Assembly (NCBI RefSeq): GCF_004168625.1
Contig: NZ_SDWW01000042.1
Span: forward strand, 1-41,873
DNA: 41,873 bases
Reading direction: 5' to 3'
Source: Pengzhenrongella frigida
GTDB taxonomy: Bacteria; Actinomycetota; Actinomycetes; Actinomycetales; Cellulomonadaceae
The notes under the pieces were generated by a model. The model saw only the letters and a program-made list of their open reading frames with translations. It had not been told where the DNA came from and ran no database searches. The position numbers and the translations under genes are program-made. This document shows positions 1 through 7,289 of this stretch, piece after piece. Positions within the stretch are counted from its first letter, which is position 1; each line of letters starts with the position of its first letter.

Positions 1-70
1 GGAAGCTAAGCCCCTCTGCGCCGATGGTACTGCACGGGAGACTGTGTGGGAGAGTAGGTCGCCGCCGGAC
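1..70 (+). rRNA. 5S ribosomal RNA, 3' end (partial)
   Basis: The first ~70 bases match the 3' half of an actinobacterial 5S rRNA: the GGAAGCTAAGCCC segment, the CGCCGATGGTACTGC block and the closing GGGAGAGTAGGTCGCCGCC stretch are all recognisable. The 5' half, and presumably 23S and 16S, lie left of the window. It is followed within ten bases by a strong terminator, as expected for the last gene of an rRNA operon. Confidence 0.95.
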
Positions 71-79
71 AACCATTGA

Positions 80-119
80 AAAGAAAGAGCCATCCCTTCG
101 GGGATGGCTCTTTCTTTTT
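80..119 (+). terminator. rRNA operon intrinsic terminator
   Basis: A perfect 17-bp stem (80-96 with 101-117) closes on a TTCG tetraloop and runs into a T-rich tail. It directly follows the 5S gene and is a textbook Rho-independent terminator. Confidence 0.95.
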
Positions 120-136
120 GCCCAGACGCACTTGAC

Positions 137-165
137 GTGCGGATCCCGGTAGACGGGGTCCGCAC
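137..165 (+). terminator. second hairpin downstream of the rRNA operon
   Basis: A 12-bp stem with one G-T pair (137-148 with 154-165) encloses a GTAGA loop. There is no T-tract. It may be a back-up terminator or may insulate the HAD gene from rRNA read-through. The rest of 166-282 shows no recognisable element. Confidence 0.5.
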
Positions 166-282
166 ACGTTGTGAGGGCCCGCGCACGTCCGACCCGCGTC
201 CGACCCGGGAGATACTGGGGGCGCGTACCGGCTTCCCGCACCGGCGGAGCTGAGCCGGACAAGTTTGGAGAACTGAGACTTC

Positions 283-1146
283 GTGCTTCTGACGACCCCG
301 TCCCCCCGCCCGCTGCGTATGGTGGCGACCGATCTCGACGGAACGATCATTCCGCACGGTCGAACCATCTCGGACCGCACTCGTGCGGCGCTCGAGGCCT
401 GTGAAGAGGCCGGCGTCCAGGTGGTCTACGTCACGGGTCGGCCGCCGCGCTGGCTCGCACCCGTCGTGGCGGCGACCTCCGCGTCGCGCTTCGCGATCTG
501 CGCGAACGGGTCGATCACGCTCGACCTCCAGACCGATGCGATCTTCTCGTTGCACGCGATCTCGAACGATGTCGTGCTCGAGGTCGCCCACCGGCTCCGA
601 TCCGCCGTCCCGGACGTCGTGTTCGCCGTCGAGACAGCGCACGGGCTGCGGGTCGAGGCCGGCTACGAGGCTGCGCGCGGCCAGGGGCCGGCGGAGGGGC
701 TGGCCCCACCGCGGGGCGGGCCGCACGATCTGTGGTCGGCGGGGACGCTCGAGGAGCTGCTCGACGACGAGCCGCTCATCAAGATGGTGGCCATCAGCGC
801 CGGGTCGACCCCGGACGGCCTGCTCGCGGCCGGGCGCACGCACGTGACCGATCTGGTCGCACCCACGCACTCGAGCCCGGGCCTCGCCCTGCTCGAGATG
901 GGTCCGCTCGGGGTGACGAAGGCGTCCAGCCTCGGGGCGCTCGCTCGGGCATGGGGGATCGACGCGGCCGACGTGGTGTCCTTCGGGGACATGCCGAACG
1001 ACATCGAGATGCTGCGCTGGGCCGGGACGAGCTACGCGATGTCGGGCGGGCACGCCGACGCGATCGCCGCAGCGGGCAACCTCGCGCCGCCTGCCGGCGA
1101 GGACGGCGTCGCGCAGGTGCTCGAACGGATGCTCCGGGGCGACTGA
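283..1146 (+). CDS. HAD-superfamily hydrolase, Cof subfamily (sugar-phosphatase-like)
   Basis: A 287-residue protein with the complete HAD signature. Motif I is ATDLDGT at about residues 15-21, with the nucleophile Asp17 and general acid Asp19. Motif II is the Thr in VVYVTGRPP. Motif III is the Lys in GVTKASS, and motif IV is FGDMPNDIEM near residue 236. The insertion between motifs II and III is of the C2B cap type, as in Cof phosphatases that dephosphorylate sugar phosphates or FMN-like compounds in the cytoplasm. The substrate cannot be read from sequence. The start is GTG 283 with GGAG at 267-270; ATG 319 (Met13) is an alternative but has no Shine-Dalgarno. The gene stands alone between the rRNA terminator and the PLD gene. 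Confidence 0.88.
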   Translation: MLLTTPSPRPLRMVATDLDGTIIPHGRTISDRTRAALEACEEAGVQVVYVTGRPPRWLAPVVAATSASRFAICANGSITLDLQTDAIFSLHAISNDVVLEVAHRLRSAVPDVVFAVETAHGLRVEAGYEAARGQGPAEGLAPPRGGPHDLWSAGTLEELLDDEPLIKMVAISAGSTPDGLLAAGRTHVTDLVAPTHSSPGLALLEMGPLGVTKASSLGALARAWGIDAADVVSFGDMPNDIEMLRWAGTSYAMSGGHADAIAAAGNLAPPAGEDGVAQVLERMLRGD

Positions 1147-1260
1147 CATGCGCGCGTCTGCCGACTACGTTGGCGATGGCGCGTACCGGATTCGGTGGCT
1201 GCGGGCCCGGTGCCCGACAGGTGATCGGGAGCACCGGCCGCCGCGGCGGAAGGGTGTGGG

Positions 1261-2886
1261 GTGGCAACGGAGACAGGGCACTCGTCCCGCGCGACGGCGG
1301 GGGCTGCCCATCCGGAGGTGAGCCGGTGGTTCCTCACCGCTGCCGAGCGCGGAAACGATCGGACCACGCTGGACCGTCGGCACGGCGACGGGACGGCCTG
1401 GTCGACGGGGAACGTGGTCGAGCCGCTGGTGCACGGTGCGGTCTACTTCGCCGAGCTGCTGCTCGCGGTGCAGGCCATGGGGTCGGGCGACCTCCTCCTG
1501 ATCACGGTGTGGCGCGGTGATCGTGACCAGCTCTTGGCCGGACCCGGCACGGAGGTGGGCGCGGTCCTGGCCGCCGCCGCGCGCCGGGGCGTCGACGTGC
1601 GCGCACTGGTGTGGCGCTCGCACTCGGACAGGTTCCAGTTCAGCGCCGCGGGGAACCGTCAGCTGTGCGAGCAGATCGAGGCCGCGGGTGGGCAGGCCCT
1701 GCTCGACATGCGGGTGCGCCGGCTCGGCTCGCACCACCAGAAGCTGGTCGTGCTTCGGCACCCGGGCCACCCCGAACGTGATGTCGCGTTCATCGGCGGG
1801 ATCGACGTGTGTCACGGTCGGCGCGACGACCGCCGGCACGAGGGCGACCCGCAGAGTCAGCAGATGGCCACGGCCTACGGCGGTCGTCCACCCTGGCATG
1901 ACGTCCAGCTGGCGGTGCGCGGACCGGCCGTCGGCGACGCCGAGACCGTGTTCCGGGAGCGCCGGGACGACCCCGCCGCGCTGAGCCGCAACCCGGTGCA
2001 CGTCCTGACGGCGCGACTGCGCGGTGAGCGGCAGCGGGGCACGTCCCTTCCGGCGCAGCTTCCCGATCCGCCGGCCCGTGGTCCCCATGCCGTGCAGCTG
2101 CTCCGGACGTACCCGGCCCGCCGCCCGGGGTACCCGTTCGCGCCGTCCGGGGAGATGAGCATCGCCCGGGGATACCGCAAGGCGCTCGGGCAGGCACGCT
2201 CGTTCGTGTATGTCGAGGACCAGTACCTGTGGTCGGCGAACGTGGCGAGGGCGTTCGCCGAGGCGTTGCGGCGGGAGCCCTCGCTGCACCTGGTCGTCCT
2301 GATCCCGCGCGCCCCGGAGCAGGCGGGTCGGGTCGCGGCGCCGCCGAGCCTGCGCGGTCGGGAGCCGGCGATGCGGGTGCTGCTGGCTGCCGGCGGCGAC
2401 CGGGTCTCGATCTACTGCCTCGAGAACGAGGCGGGCACCCCGATCTACGTGCACGCGAAGATCTGCGTCATCGATGACATCTGGTCGTGCGTCGGCTCGG
2501 ACAACGCGAACCGCCGCTCGTGGACGCACGACAGCGAGCTCAGCTGCGCGGTGCTCGACACCGTGCCCGGCGGGGGCGCCGTCGCGTCGGCGGCGCGCGA
2601 GCTACGGCTCGAGCTCGTCCGCGAGCACCTGGGGCGCCCCGCCGATGACGACGGCCGTGACCTGGCAGATCCGGGGCGCACGTTCCGCGCCCTCGCCCGG
2701 TCGGCTGCCGAGCTGGATGCCTGGTACGCGGGTGGCCGCCGTGGACCGCGCCCGCCGGGGCAGCTCCGCCGCTACACGCAGGAGCCCCTCTCGCGGTGGA
2801 CACGCCTGTGGGCCACGCCGCTATACCGAGTACTTTATGACCCCGACGGGCGTAGCTTGCGGATGCGGCGTTCCCGCACCTTCTGA
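1261..2886 (+). CDS. Phospholipase D family protein (two HKD motifs)
   Basis: A 541-residue protein with two PLD half-sites. The first, around residues 158-182, has HHQK followed by a longer loop and FIGGID. The second has His398, Lys400 and Asp405 followed by GSDNANRRS. The two-HKD arrangement is that of phosphatidyltransferases and phospholipases D that act through a phospho-histidine intermediate. No signal peptide is evident, so export is uncertain. The first HKD has an insertion of about eight residues (RHPGHPER) between the Lys and the next Asp, which moves the canonical Asp spacing. The GTG start is preceded by GGAAGGG at 1248-1254. The head group or substrate is unknown. A hairpin terminator follows. 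Confidence 0.85.
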   Translation: MATETGHSSRATAGAAHPEVSRWFLTAAERGNDRTTLDRRHGDGTAWSTGNVVEPLVHGAVYFAELLLAVQAMGSGDLLLITVWRGDRDQLLAGPGTEVGAVLAAAARRGVDVRALVWRSHSDRFQFSAAGNRQLCEQIEAAGGQALLDMRVRRLGSHHQKLVVLRHPGHPERDVAFIGGIDVCHGRRDDRRHEGDPQSQQMATAYGGRPPWHDVQLAVRGPAVGDAETVFRERRDDPAALSRNPVHVLTARLRGERQRGTSLPAQLPDPPARGPHAVQLLRTYPARRPGYPFAPSGEMSIARGYRKALGQARSFVYVEDQYLWSANVARAFAEALRREPSLHLVVLIPRAPEQAGRVAAPPSLRGREPAMRVLLAAGGDRVSIYCLENEAGTPIYVHAKICVIDDIWSCVGSDNANRRSWTHDSELSCAVLDTVPGGGAVASAARELRLELVREHLGRPADDDGRDLADPGRTFRALARSAAELDAWYAGGRRGPRPPGQLRRYTQEPLSRWTRLWATPLYRVLYDPDGRSLRMRRSRTF

Positions 2887-2887
2887 T

Positions 2888-2914
2888 GGCCACGGCGGTG
2901 GTGGCCGCCTTTTC
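2888..2914 (+). terminator. Intrinsic terminator after the PLD gene
   Basis: A GC-rich hairpin (alternative pairings GGCCAC/GTGGCC and GGCGG/CCGCC) ends in GCCTTTT directly downstream of the PLD stop codon. It separates that gene from the promoter region that follows. Confidence 0.65.
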
Positions 2915-2915
2915 G

Positions 2916-2931
2916 TCACCCGTACGGGTGA
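2916..2931 (+). promoter_or_regulatory. 16-bp perfect palindrome (candidate operator)
   Basis: TCACCCGTACGGGTGA is fully self-complementary. It ends eight bases before the CTCA element of the putative FliA-type promoter of the GGDEF gene. That position suits an activator or repressor binding as a symmetric dimer. The binding protein is not known. Confidence 0.55.
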
Positions 2932-2938
2932 ACGTCAC

Positions 2939-2965
2939 CTCAGCGCGGCAGAACCGGTGCCGATA
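2939..2965 (+). promoter_or_regulatory. FliA (sigma-28)-type promoter for the GGDEF-EAL gene
   Basis: CTCA (2939-2942), a 16-base spacer and GCCGATA (2959-2965) agree with the flagellar sigma consensus, which has a GCCGAT-type -10 element. In flagellated actinobacteria the -35 is reported as CTCA with 15-17 bases between the elements. Transcription would start near 2972, giving a leader of about 75 nt to GTG 3047. This suggests the cyclic-di-GMP gene belongs to the motility regulon. It is a motif match only. Confidence 0.6.
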
Positions 2966-3046
2966 GGGATCGCAGGGAAACCTGTGTGGTGCGCCGTCTG
3001 GCCCGTCACCTGGAGGATCCCTCACGACGATCAGAACGGGAGGGGT

Positions 3047-5158
3047 GTGGACGGCGCCGCGGCACTGCCTGCTCACGACGCGACCTCCCGGGTCGGTCGA
3101 CTGGAGACGATCTTCGAGCTGGCCCCGGTCGGCATCGGCATCGTCGACCTCGAGGGCCGCACCACCATGACGAACGATCTGCTGCGTCGTTCGCTGGGCT
3201 TCACCGCGGACGAGTTCGCCGCCATGACCTTCACGGAGTTCACGCACCCCGACGACGCCGCGGCCAACCTCGAGCTGTTCGAGCAGATGGTCGACGGCGA
3301 GCTCGATCAGTTCTCGATGGACAAGCGGTTCATCGGCAAGGACGGGCAGATGGTCTGGGCCGAGCTGACGGTGTCGCTGGTCCGGAACCGCGCAGGGGCT
3401 CCCGACTACGCGATCGGCATGACCCAGGACATCACGGCCCGCAAGCGGCTCGAGCGCGAGCTGCGCACCGCCGAGGAGGGCTACCGCCTCCTGGTCGAAC
3501 GGGTGCCTGCGGTCGTCTACGCCGCCGAGCCGGGGGCGGCCGGCCGGTGGGACTATGTCAGCCCGCAGATCGCGGGGATGTTGGGCTTCACCGCGGACGA
3601 GTGGCTGGCCGAGCCGGACCTGTGGAACCGACAGCTCGACCCGCGCGACCGCGCGGCGGTGCTCGACCATGAGCGCCGGGTGATCCGGTCCGGTTCGACG
3701 AACGAGAGCACGGACACCTACCGCCTGCGGCACCGCAACGGCACGACCGTGTGGGTACGGGACGACGCCATGCTGCTGTGGGACGCCGAGGGCCGTGCGG
3801 TCTTCCATGGCGTGCTCGTCGACGTCACGCGCGAGAAGCAGCTCGAGGAGCGGCTGGCGCACGAGGTCCTGCACGACTCGCTCACCGGGTTGCCGAACCG
3901 CAAGCTCTTTCGCGACCGGGTAGGACATGCCCTGACGGCCGCGGCGCGCTCAGGCGAGGCGGTGGCCGTGCTCTTCATCGACCTCGACGGCTTCAAGACG
4001 ATCAACGACACGTTCGGCCACGCGGCCGGCGACGAGGTGATCGTGGCGGCGGCCCGTCGCCTGCAGACCTGCGCCCGGGCGGGTGACACCGCCGCGCGCC
4101 TCGGCGGCGACGAGTTCGCCGTGCTGGTCGAGAACCTGACCCCCGCGCAGGCGATGGCGCTGGGCGACCGCATCCTGGCCGTCCTGCGCGACACCCCGGT
4201 GGAGTTCGGTGGCCGAACCGCGACGGTCGGAGCGAGCATCGGGATCGCCGTGGCGGGAGCCGGGGAGACGACGGAGACCCTGCTGCGCAACGCGGACCTC
4301 GCCATGTATCAGGCCAAGGCGGAGGGACGCGGCCGTCTGGCGCTGTACACCCCCGGCATGCACGACGAGGTCGTCAACCGGTTCCGGCTCGAGTCGTCGC
4401 TGCATGCGGTGGCGGTCGCGACCGCTGCGATCTCGCTCGACTACCAGCCGATCGCGGACCTGGGTTCGGGCGTCGTCGTCGGGATCGAGGCGACGGTCCG
4501 CTGGTCCGACCCCGCGTTCGGTGAGCTGCCCCGCAATGAGCTCATCGCGGCGGCGGAGCACTCGGGTGTCCTGGCCGGAGTGGGCTCGGAGATGTTCCGA
4601 CGGGCCTGCACGGCATTCGTCGCGTGGCGGTCCGCGGTCGGTCAGGACGCCTACCTCAGCTTCGCCGTCTCACCGCAGCAGGTCGAGCACGCCCTGTTCG
4701 CCACGGCGGTGCGGGGGATCATCGACGACCACGGGCTCGAGCCGGCCGGGCTCGTGATCGGGGTGGCTGACGGACTCGAGCTCGCCGAGGGCGGCCTGGG
4801 CGCTCTGGACGACCTGCGAGCGATGGGCGTCCGGATCGCGATCGAGGGCTTCGGCACCGCCCGGTCGTCCCTCGACTGCCTGCGCCGGCTCCCGGCCGAC
4901 ATGGTGAAGATCGACGGGTCGTTCCTGGAGCAGGGCGCGTCCCACGACCCGGCGCTGCTGCGCGCGATCGTCCAGCTGGTGCGCAGCCTCGACCTCGTGG
5001 CCATCGGCGACGGCGTCGAGACCCTCGACCAGCTGGCCGAGCTCCGGGCGGCGTCCTGCGACCTCGGCCGGGGACCACTGTTCGGGGTCGGCGCGATCGA
5101 GCTGATCCCCGCGACCATCCCGGTCCTTCGAACGACGGGCGCCACCGGACGCACCTGA
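3047..5158 (+). CDS. PAS-PAS-GGDEF-EAL protein; active-looking diguanylate cyclase with degenerate EAL
   Basis: A 703-residue cytoplasmic signalling protein with two PAS domains (about 19-145 and 146-270), GGDEF (about 275-430) and EAL (about 450-690). The cyclase site GGDEF is intact at 353-357. An inhibitory-site motif RAGD lies at 344-347, five residues before it. The EAL domain has lost most metal and catalytic residues: EAL is EAT (481-483), the NLS Asn is Ala (FAVSPQQ), the ELTE Glu is Gly (VIGVAD), DDFGTG is EGFGTA and the EGVET Glu is Asp. Only the KID Lys is clearly kept. Cyclic-di-GMP synthesis without hydrolysis is therefore inferred. Start GTG 3047 has GGGAGG just upstream with a short spacer; GTG 2984 is a possible alternative. 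There are no membrane segments. Confidence 0.88.
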   Translation: MDGAAALPAHDATSRVGRLETIFELAPVGIGIVDLEGRTTMTNDLLRRSLGFTADEFAAMTFTEFTHPDDAAANLELFEQMVDGELDQFSMDKRFIGKDGQMVWAELTVSLVRNRAGAPDYAIGMTQDITARKRLERELRTAEEGYRLLVERVPAVVYAAEPGAAGRWDYVSPQIAGMLGFTADEWLAEPDLWNRQLDPRDRAAVLDHERRVIRSGSTNESTDTYRLRHRNGTTVWVRDDAMLLWDAEGRAVFHGVLVDVTREKQLEERLAHEVLHDSLTGLPNRKLFRDRVGHALTAAARSGEAVAVLFIDLDGFKTINDTFGHAAGDEVIVAAARRLQTCARAGDTAARLGGDEFAVLVENLTPAQAMALGDRILAVLRDTPVEFGGRTATVGASIGIAVAGAGETTETLLRNADLAMYQAKAEGRGRLALYTPGMHDEVVNRFRLESSLHAVAVATAAISLDYQPIADLGSGVVVGIEATVRWSDPAFGELPRNELIAAAEHSGVLAGVGSEMFRRACTAFVAWRSAVGQDAYLSFAVSPQQVEHALFATAVRGIIDDHGLEPAGLVIGVADGLELAEGGLGALDDLRAMGVRIAIEGFGTARSSLDCLRRLPADMVKIDGSFLEQGASHDPALLRAIVQLVRSLDLVAIGDGVETLDQLAELRAASCDLGRGPLFGVGAIELIPATIPVLRTTGATGRT

Positions 5159-5237
5159 GACCCGGTTACCGTCGTGCGTCCCGATCTGGAACGATCAGGG
5201 CAGGGGGGCGACGGTCGGTGACGGCAAGGAGCACAGC

Positions 5238-5534
5238 ATGTCCGAGAGCGTGGACCGGGTGGTCGACGCCGCAATCGCGTCCGCCAGCGTCGATCTCGAG
5301 GCGCCCGCCGGTGCGCGGGTGCGGTTCGAACCTGACGCCCTCGAGTCGGTGCGGGCGCTGGGTGGCGACGAGCCCACCCGGGCCCGGGTGCTGGCGGTCC
5401 TGCGGCAACGGCTGAGCACGGCGATCCTGTCGATGGAGCCCGTCGACGCCGAACCGGACTGGCACGACGCCCAGGCAGCCCAGGGTCTGCTCAGCTGGGT
5501 CGAGGGCGCGTCGGACGGCTCAGGACGCGGTTGA
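5238..5534 (+). CDS. Small protein of unknown function
   Basis: A 98-residue acidic, alanine-rich, probably helical protein that I do not recognise. There is no signal peptide, Cys cluster or membrane segment. The ATG is well supported by AAGGAG at 5225-5230. Codon use matches its neighbours. It lies 79 bases after the GGDEF-EAL gene and 42 before the GH94 gene on the same strand, so it could be the last gene of the cyclic-di-GMP transcript. No function is proposed. Confidence 0.6.
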   Translation: MSESVDRVVDAAIASASVDLEAPAGARVRFEPDALESVRALGGDEPTRARVLAVLRQRLSTAILSMEPVDAEPDWHDAQAAQGLLSWVEGASDGSGRG

Positions 5535-5563
5535 GCATCCGTTTCGTCTTTCTTGTCCTGTGG

Positions 5564-5576
5564 TAAACAAGTCGTC
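5564..5576 (+). promoter_or_regulatory. Possible leaderless promoter of the GH94 gene
   Basis: TAAACA at 5564-5569 sits seven bases before ATG 5577, and no Shine-Dalgarno is present. The geometry fits a leaderless start, but the hexamer lacks the final T of TANNNT. Confidence 0.3.
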
Positions 5577-7289
5577 ATGACCTCTTCTCCTGCTGCCGGG
5601 CTCGTGTCATCTCCCGAACGGCTCTTCCGGTCGCCCGCAGGGGTCTGGGCCCAGTTCACCGAGAGCGCGACCCTGCGCCGGCTCGATGCCGGTGACCACA
5701 GCGTCCTGATGTACCCGTCCGACGACGTGGAGGCGGGACCCGCCAACATCTACCTGCGGCTGCACCTTCCCGGCGGCGTCGTCGAGGTCACCCCGCTGCT
5801 CGGCCCCGCGAGCCCGGGCGCCGTGACCTGGACGCGCACGGGGCCGGAGGTGAGCGGGACCTGGCGCGGTATCAGCTTCCTGGTCCGGTTCGCGCTGGCA
5901 GAGTCCGACACGGCCTGGTTCTGGCACGTCGAGGTGACCAACGAGACCGACGGGCCCACCACCGTGGACGTGGTCCACACCCAGGACGTGGCGCTGGCGC
6001 CGTACGGAGCCCTGCGGGTCAACGAGTTCTACGTGGCGCAGTACCTCGACCTGACCCCTGTCCTGACCCGCGCGGCGGGGACCGCGCTCGCCGTCCGCCA
6101 GAACATGCCGGCCGCGCAGGTGCCGTGGATGGTGCTCGGGGGCCTTCGCGACGTGGTGGCGTGGGGCACCGATGCCCTCCAGGTGGTCGGTCGGGCCGGG
6201 CTCACCGGGATCGTGCCCGTCGGCCTGCAGGCCGAGACGCTGCCGAGCGCCCGGCTGCAGCACGAGCACACCCTGGCGATGCTGCAGGACCGCCCGGAGC
6301 GGCTGGCTTCGGGCGGGTCGCTGACCACAGGGTTCTACGGCCTCTATCGCGCCGACCACCCGGCGGCCACCTCCGCTGCCGACGGTGCCGTGGCCGACGC
6401 TGCGCTCCGCCTGCCCGAGGCCGCGGCGCCGACGGGCCTCGCGCGACCCGGCGCCCGCGAGATCGTCGGGTCGCTGTTCTCCACCGCCCCGGTCCTCGAG
6501 ACGCTCCCGCTGGACCAGAGCGCGCTCACCGCGTTGGCCGGTCCGGGGGTGCACCACGCCGAGCTCGACGGCGGTGCGGTGCTCGCCTATTTCACCGACG
6601 ACGGCACGCACGTGGTCACCGCAGCCAAGGAGCGCGCGGTGCTGCGCCCCCACGGGCACGTCCTGCGCACGGGTGACGTGCTCGTGCCGGACGAGTCGAG
6701 CCTGACCTCCACGGCGTGGATGGCTGGCGTGTTCCACTCCCAGCTCACCCAGGGGCACGTCAGCCGGGACTCCCTGCTCTCCACCCGGCGGGGCTACCTC
6801 GGTCTGCGTCGCGCGTACGGCCTGCGGGTGTTCGTCGCGTCCGCCGGCGCCCCGGGCAGCTGGTCACTGCTCGACGTCCCGAGCGCCTGGGCGCTCACCC
6901 CCGACTCGTGCCGCTGGTGGTACCGGCACGACGGCGGCCTGCTCGAGGTCGTCTCGCGGGCCGCGGCGCCCTCGCACGAGGTGCAGCTGACGCTGCGCGT
7001 CGTGGCGGGTGGGCCGGTTCGCGCCCTCGTGTGCGCGCACGTCGCGTTCGGGGGCGACGACGGCGCAGACCCGATCCCCGTGATCGTGGACCAGGACTCG
7101 CGGGGGGGTGACCGTGCGCGCCCCCGCGGGCTCGGCGATCACGGCCCGGTCGCCCGGCGCGTCGTTCCGGATCGCCTGGGCCGACGGGGCGATCGAGGCC
7201 GTCGGCCGCGACGAGGCGCTGTTCGCCGACAGCACGTCGCGGGACATGCCCTGGCTGACCCTCGCGACGCCCTCCACCCGGCGGCTTGA
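5577..7289 (+). CDS. GH94-like glycoside phosphorylase, N-terminal part (frameshifted gene, first half)
   Basis: This frame carries the N-terminal beta-sandwich half of a GH94-type (glycosyltransferase 36) phosphorylase, a family that cleaves beta-glucosidic bonds with phosphate. Authentic homologous-looking sequence runs to about 7100. After the G7 run at 7102-7108 the frame continues for some 60 codons of Arg/Gly-rich sequence typical of an out-of-frame read. Removing one G joins it exactly to the next frame (DSRG then VTVRAPAG), giving one protein of 1154 residues. That length is in the range of large GH94 enzymes such as 1,2-beta-oligoglucan phosphorylases, but substrate assignment is only a suggestion. 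Start ATG 5577 has no Shine-Dalgarno and may be leaderless. Confidence 0.7.
   Translation: MTSSPAAGLVSSPERLFRSPAGVWAQFTESATLRRLDAGDHSVLMYPSDDVEAGPANIYLRLHLPGGVVEVTPLLGPASPGAVTWTRTGPEVSGTWRGISFLVRFALAESDTAWFWHVEVTNETDGPTTVDVVHTQDVALAPYGALRVNEFYVAQYLDLTPVLTRAAGTALAVRQNMPAAQVPWMVLGGLRDVVAWGTDALQVVGRAGLTGIVPVGLQAETLPSARLQHEHTLAMLQDRPERLASGGSLTTGFYGLYRADHPAATSAADGAVADAALRLPEAAAPTGLARPGAREIVGSLFSTAPVLETLPLDQSALTALAGPGVHHAELDGGAVLAYFTDDGTHVVTAAKERAVLRPHGHVLRTGDVLVPDESSLTSTAWMAGVFHSQLTQGHVSRDSLLSTRRGYLGLRRAYGLRVFVASAGAPGSWSLLDVPSAWALTPDSCRWWYRHDGGLLEVVSRAAAPSHEVQLTLRVVAGGPVRALVCAHVAFGGDDGADPIPVIVDQDSRGGDRARPRGLGDHGPVARRVVPDRLGRRGDRGRRPRRGAVRRQHVAGHALADPRDALHPAA
7102..7108 (+). other. G7 homopolymer, frameshift site within the GH94 gene
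   Basis: Seven consecutive G bases mark the exact point where the coding frame moves by +1. With six G the upstream and downstream frames form one continuous protein. It is either an assembly or sequencing indel, a true phase-variable or null mutation, or (less likely) a recoding site. Confidence 0.8.

Noticed and set aside
2941-3046. Cyclic-di-GMP riboswitch in the GGDEF gene leader
   Set aside because: There is a small CAGG-GAAA-CCTG hairpin at 2973-2984, but the conserved GEMM core elements could not be found. The GCCGATA block is better explained as a promoter.
7095-7120. Programmed +1 frameshifting in the GH94 gene
   Set aside because: There is no stop codon next to the slip site and no stimulatory structure I can recognise; a homopolymer indel is simpler.
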